From an uncultured Parabacteroides sp. (lineage in GTDB: Bacteria; Bacteroidota; Bacteroidia; Bacteroidales; Tannerellaceae), in NCBI RefSeq assembly GCF_902493135.1, contig NZ_CABUOD010000072.1:1-10917 (forward strand): DNA of 10,917 bases, in the 5' to 3' direction. Both the position numbers and the translations under genes were made by a program. Within the stretch, counting starts at the first letter, position 1, and every line of letters begins with the position of its first letter. This document shows, in pieces, positions 7,656 through 10,917 of this stretch. The notes beneath the pieces are model-generated. The model ran no database searches, had not been told where the DNA came from, and saw nothing but the letters and a program-made list of their open reading frames with translations.

Positions 7656-9446
7656 TTAGATTTCTGCTGTTTTATCCTTCAACCAAGCCTTCTCTTCTTC
7701 GTTCAGATGCGGGCTTACCAAGTCGTACACCATCTGGTGGTATTTGTTCAGCCAGGCATGCTCGCGTACGGAAAGCATGGACGGGATGACCAGTTTCGTA
7801 TCGATATGACATAAAGTCAGCGTCTCGAAGCCGAGGAACTTTCCGAATTCCGTTTCACTGTCTTCGCGGATCAGGATCATGTTCTCGGTACGGATGCCAT
7901 ATTCGCCGGGACGGTACATGGCCGGTTCGTCGCTCATCACCATGCCCGGTTCCAGGATTACCGGGTTTTCTTCCATGCGGATGCTTTGCGGCCCTTCGTG
8001 CACGTTCAGGCAATGGCCGATGCCGTGGCAGGTCCCGTGCAGGTAGTTGATGCCGGCATCCCACAAGGCTTTGCGGGCGAAAGCGTCGATCAGGCAGCCC
8101 CGTATGCCTGCGGGGAATTTGCATTTGGCAATTCCGATCGTGCCTTTCAGGGCGCGGGTGAAGTCCTTCTTCATCTGCTCGCTCGGCTCGTCGCAAAGGG
8201 CGATCGTACGGGTGATGTCGGTCGTCCCGTCCAAATACTGGGCGCCGGAGTCGAGCAGGTACAGGCTGTCCGTTTTCAGCTCCGTATCCGTTTCGGGGGT
8301 AGGAGAATAGTGCACGACCGCTCCGTGCGGGCCGTAGCTGGATATGCTGGCGAAGCTGTCCATGACGTATTGGGGCTGTTCGGCGCGTAGTTCCGTCAAC
8401 TTGGCGGCGGCACTCAGTTCCGTCACCTTTTCTCCGGCTTTAAGCCTTTTTTCCAGCCAGAAATAGAATTTGGTCATGGCGATGCCGTCTTTCAGGACCG
8501 CGTTGCGGAAGCCTTTTATCTCGGTCTCGTTCTTGATGCTTTTCAGGTGGTTGGCGGGCGAGATCCCTTCTATCAGGATACTGCTTTCGGGCAGGGCATT
8601 GTAGATGGCCACGTTGGTCCGTTTGCCGTCGATAAACACCCGTGTCCGTTCCGGCAACCGTGAGAGGAAGGTCGCCAACATGCCGTAATCGGCCAGTGTC
8701 ACTCCTTCTTTCTTTAGATGCTCTGCGATTTCGGCGGGGAGCTTCTTCGGATTCACGAACAGAACGCTTTCTTTCTCGGAAACGAATGCGTAACTGATGA
8801 CGACCGGATTATAGGCAACGTCCGTTCCTCTGATGTTGAAGGTCCAGGCCACTTCGTCCAATGCGGAGAGGATGGTGCAGTCGGCTCCTGCCTTATGCAA
8901 CATTTTGTTGATATCGAGAAGTTTGTCTTCGACTGATTTCCCGCTGAGTTCGACCGGCATTTCAAACATCGGAGCTTCCGGCATGGCGGGGCGTTCTTTC
9001 CAGATCGGATCGATCAGCGAAGCGTTTGTGTCCAGTTTGATCTCTTTTTCCGCCAGCGACTTTTCCAGCGTGCGGGCATCTGCCAGGCTGTATGTCTCGC
9101 CGTTCAGGCCGACGGTCTGTCCCTCTTCCAATTCGTGTGCTAAGAACTCCGGGATGGTCGGGGTCTCGGGCAACATCATTTTGAAAAGTTCGATGCCTGT
9201 CCCTTCCAATTGGGTGGAGGCTTGCAGGAAATAGCGGGAGTCGGTCCAAAGTCCGGCTTTATCGGCCGTGATTACAACTGTTCCGGCCGAACCGGTGAAT
9301 CCGGAAATCCATTCGCGGTATTTCCAGCAGTCGGCAGGATATTCACTCATGTGAGGGTCGGAAGTCGGAATGATATAAGCATCGATTTTATGCAACTTCA
9401 TTGCTTCCCTCAGGGCGGCAATGCGTTCGGAAATGTTTGTTTTCAT
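7656..9446 (-). CDS. Xaa-Pro aminopeptidase, three-domain type (peptidase M24B)
   Basis: This 596-residue dimetal peptidase cleaves the N-terminal residue when proline is second. Length and layout match eukaryotic-type aminopeptidase P (XPNPEP1) rather than the shorter E. coli PepP: N-terminal domain about 1-165, a second creatinase-like domain about 166-310, the pita-bread catalytic domain about 311-530, and a C-terminal M24 extension about 535-596. All five metal ligands are visible: Asp399 (LLDSGAQY), Asp410 (DGTTDITRT), His474 (GTCHGIGH), Glu507 (MSDEPAMY) and Glu521 (IRTEN). The catalytic histidines are His379 (VVHY) and His483 (NVHEGP). No signal peptide is seen, so it is probably cytoplasmic, recycling proline-containing peptides. 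The ATG at 9444-9446 lies a short leader downstream of a consensus -7 element. It is first of three same-strand genes, and whether all are co-transcribed is uncertain. Confidence 0.94.
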   Translation of the reverse strand: MKTNISERIAALREAMKLHKIDAYIIPTSDPHMSEYPADCWKYREWISGFTGSAGTVVITADKAGLWTDSRYFLQASTQLEGTGIELFKMMLPETPTIPEFLAHELEEGQTVGLNGETYSLADARTLEKSLAEKEIKLDTNASLIDPIWKERPAMPEAPMFEMPVELSGKSVEDKLLDINKMLHKAGADCTILSALDEVAWTFNIRGTDVAYNPVVISYAFVSEKESVLFVNPKKLPAEIAEHLKKEGVTLADYGMLATFLSRLPERTRVFIDGKRTNVAIYNALPESSILIEGISPANHLKSIKNETEIKGFRNAVLKDGIAMTKFYFWLEKRLKAGEKVTELSAAAKLTELRAEQPQYVMDSFASISSYGPHGAVVHYSPTPETDTELKTDSLYLLDSGAQYLDGTTDITRTIALCDEPSEQMKKDFTRALKGTIGIAKCKFPAGIRGCLIDAFARKALWDAGINYLHGTCHGIGHCLNVHEGPQSIRMEENPVILEPGMVMSDEPAMYRPGEYGIRTENMILIREDSETEFGKFLGFETLTLCHIDTKLVIPSMLSVREHAWLNKYHQMVYDLVSPHLNEEEKAWLKDKTAEI

Positions 9447-9480
9447 CGCATCTTGTTTTATGTAGACGTTACTAATATGG

Positions 9481-9514
9481 CAAAGTTATTAAATTTCCCG
9501 TGATAGACCTCAAC
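9481..9514 (-). promoter_or_regulatory. Promoter of the Xaa-Pro aminopeptidase gene
   Basis: On the minus strand TAACTTTG (9488 down to 9481) is an exact match to the Bacteroidetes -7 consensus TAnnTTTG. A partial -33 element, GTTG, lies at 9514-9511 with a 22-base spacer, slightly longer than usual. The start site would be near 9474, giving a leader of about 28 bases. Position and orientation fit well. Confidence 0.55.
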
Positions 9515-9578
9515 CGCCGATAAAAGATTTTTGTAAAATAGATTGCCGATAACCAATAGCGGGAACAGCATTATTTTA

Positions 9579-9586
9579 TATCTTCG
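9579..9586 (+). promoter_or_regulatory. Possible -7 element for mtnA
   Basis: TATCTTCG matches the TAnnTTTG consensus at 7 of 8 positions and lies about 115 bases before the mtnA start. I find no TTTG at the expected -33 distance, so the call is weak. The leader it would produce contains two small hairpins: TGCCG/CGGCA at 9603-9620, and GTCGG/CCGGC at 9635-9650 with a T-run at 9656-9660. Confidence 0.3.
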
Positions 9587-9699
9587 CGCAGAAAGACTCG
9601 CCTGCCGTCAATTGTCGGCAAACGATTACGATAGGTCGGGCTTTTCCGGCAAGCGTTTTTGTTTAATATGCACGGTTGTGCCTATACATTATATTAAAG

Positions 9700-10749
9700 A
9701 TGAATACCCATATAACCGATTTGAAGACGGTCCGTCTGAGTCAAGACGAGAGTGCGGTGATTATCCTGGACCAGACCCGCTTGCCGGGAGCCGAAGTCTA
9801 TGTCGCCCTTTCTTCGGCAGAAGAGATCTGGGATGCCATATATAAATTGAAGGTACGCGGGGCGCCGGCTATCGGGATTGCTGCTGCCTATGGCATTTAT
9901 GTATGCAGCCGGCAGATTGCGGCTGGCGCTTACGACGGGTTTTACCGTGAGTTCCTACGAATTAAGAATTACCTGGCCTCTTCCCGCCCGACTGCGGTCA
10001 ATTTGGTTGCCGCTTTGAACCGGATGGAAAAAGTCGTGGCCGTTCATCCGATGAAGCCCGTTCCGGAAATCGTGCGACTTTTGCGTGCCGAGTCGGAGGC
10101 GATCCGGGCGGAAGATGCGGCTGCTTGCCGGAAGATAGGGGAGAACTGCCTTTCCTTGTTGCGTCCGGGAATGGGAATCCTGACACATTGCAATGCCGGC
10201 CATCTGGCAGTGTCGGAATATGGGACGGCTCTGGCGCCGGTTTATTTAGGAGAAGAACGCGGATATGGTTTTAAGGTGTTTGCCGATGAGACGCGTCCGC
10301 TGTTGCAAGGCGCACGCCTGACGGCCTACGAATTGCAGAAGGCAGGCGTGGATGTTACCTTGATCTGTGATAATATGGCATCGGCCGTCATGCGGAAAGG
10401 TTGGGTGCAGGCTGTCGTGGTCGGTTGCGACCGGGTGGCGGCAAATGGCGATACGGCCAATAAGATCGGGACTTCGGGGGTGGCGATCCTGGCCCGTCAT
10501 TACGGTATCCCCTTTTATGTCTTGGGCCCGACATCCACCATTGATTTGGATTGCCCGGATGGAGATTCGATCGTGATCGAGGAACGCGATCCGGAAGAAA
10601 TTACGGACATGTGGTATGCTTCGCGGATGGCTCCCGAAGGAGTGAGGGCCTATAACCCGGCTTTTGATGTTACTCCTCACGACTTGATAACTGCGATTAT
10701 CACCGAAAAAGGAATTGCTTATCCTCCTTTCCGTATGGAGGATTTCTGA
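9700..10749 (+). CDS. mtnA: S-methyl-5-thioribose-1-phosphate isomerase
   Basis: This 349-residue cytoplasmic enzyme converts 5-methylthioribose 1-phosphate to 5-methylthioribulose 1-phosphate in the methionine salvage (or methylthioribose disposal) pathway. It belongs to the eIF2B-alpha/beta/delta-like fold family. Family signatures are RGAPAIGIAAAYG (53-65), LTHCNAGHLA (161-170) with the catalytic Cys164, KVFADETRPLLQGARLT (192-208), and GCDRVAANGDTANKIGT (242-258) with the catalytic Asp244. The C-terminal part has PFYVLGPTSTID and VIEERDPEE. The ATG at 9700 is preferred over an in-frame TTG at 9676 because family similarity begins only after it and the upstream codons add an atypical hydrophobic stretch. 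No other methionine salvage gene is in the window. The next gene is rpsU, with its own promoter. No terminator is evident after the stop at 10749, so read-through into rpsU is possible. Confidence 0.94.
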   Translation: MNTHITDLKTVRLSQDESAVIILDQTRLPGAEVYVALSSAEEIWDAIYKLKVRGAPAIGIAAAYGIYVCSRQIAAGAYDGFYREFLRIKNYLASSRPTAVNLVAALNRMEKVVAVHPMKPVPEIVRLLRAESEAIRAEDAAACRKIGENCLSLLRPGMGILTHCNAGHLAVSEYGTALAPVYLGEERGYGFKVFADETRPLLQGARLTAYELQKAGVDVTLICDNMASAVMRKGWVQAVVVGCDRVAANGDTANKIGTSGVAILARHYGIPFYVLGPTSTIDLDCPDGDSIVIEERDPEEITDMWYASRMAPEGVRAYNPAFDVTPHDLITAIITEKGIAYPPFRMEDF

Positions 10750-10767
10750 AAAATATTTACGGAAAGT

Positions 10768-10798
10768 TTTGCTAATCCCGAAACAATCAGTAATTTTG
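10768..10798 (+). promoter_or_regulatory. Consensus promoter of rpsU
   Basis: TTTG (10768-10771) and TAATTTTG (10791-10798) are separated by 19 bases and match both Bacteroidetes promoter elements exactly. Transcription would start near 10805, giving a leader of about 40 bases. A strong consensus promoter is expected for a ribosomal protein gene. Confidence 0.7.
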
Positions 10799-10846
10799 CT
10801 GCCCAATTTGTGGATATAGTAATTAAACAATATAATAAATTAAATT

Positions 10847-10917
10847 ATGATCGTAGTTCCATTAAAAGAAGGCGAAAACATTGAAAAAGCGCTGAAGAAA
10901 TTCAAAAGAAAGTTTGA
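10847..10917 (+). CDS. rpsU: 30S ribosomal protein bS21, N-terminal part (runs off the window)
   Basis: Twenty-three codons and two further bases are present, reading MIVVPLKEGENIEKALKKFK and then RKF. This is the characteristic start of Bacteroidetes bS21, a small basic protein of the 30S subunit that binds near the anti-Shine-Dalgarno end of 16S rRNA. The full protein is usually about 60-65 residues, so roughly two thirds are missing here only because the window ends. The bases before the ATG are nearly all A and T, with no Shine-Dalgarno sequence. The gene has its own consensus promoter downstream of mtnA. Confidence 0.93.
   Translation, partial: MIVVPLKEGENIEKALKKFKRKF

Noticed and set aside
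9676..9699. Upstream TTG start for mtnA
   Set aside because: The added eight codons have no family counterpart, and the ATG at 9700 fits the usual N-terminus.
10161..10190. MtnA loop HCNAGHLAVSEYGTALAPVY as a sign of a different substrate
   Set aside because: Variants of this loop seem common among bacterial MtnA proteins, and both catalytic residues are kept, so the deviation is not strong enough to propose a new activity.

Overview
The window reads as chromosomal DNA from a gut-type member of the Bacteroidales, possibly Parabacteroides or a close relative (the genus is an inference). The support is a SusC/SusD outer-membrane pair, exact matches to the Bacteroidetes sigma-factor promoter consensus (TTTG, about 20 bases, TAnnTTTG), genes without Shine-Dalgarno sites, AATTGAAA-type intergenic repeats, and a bS21 protein starting MIVVP.

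Layout. Bases 1-477 hold no gene. They carry a consensus promoter (124-155) and, about 190 bases downstream, a long hairpin followed by a T-run (342-424), still upstream of susC. Bases 478-5434 encode a TonB-dependent SusC-like transporter and its SusD-like surface lipoprotein. The SusD gene is broken by a one-frame shift near 4645-4660. No glycoside hydrolase, SusE/F, sensor or ECF sigma/anti-sigma gene accompanies the pair inside the window, so its substrate cannot be deduced. Bases 5435-5605 separate convergent genes and hold a palindromic repeat plus two terminator-type hairpins.

On the minus strand, 9446 down to 5606, lie three genes in one direction: a three-domain Xaa-Pro aminopeptidase, a gamma-carbonic-anhydrase-like hexapeptide protein, and an exported bleomycin-hydrolase-type aminopeptidase C. 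The two peptidases could act together on peptides: one removes residues before proline, the other is a broad-specificity cysteine aminopeptidase. Their predicted compartments differ, however (cytoplasm versus periplasm).

A divergent intergenic region (9447-9699) leads on the plus strand to mtnA (methionine salvage). mtnA is followed by a consensus promoter and the first 23 codons of rpsU, which runs off the window.

I see no convincing undescribed system such as defence genes, CRISPR or a mobile element. The items most worth a second look are the frameshifted SusD, the terminator-like structure in the susC leader, and the two intergenic inverted repeats.
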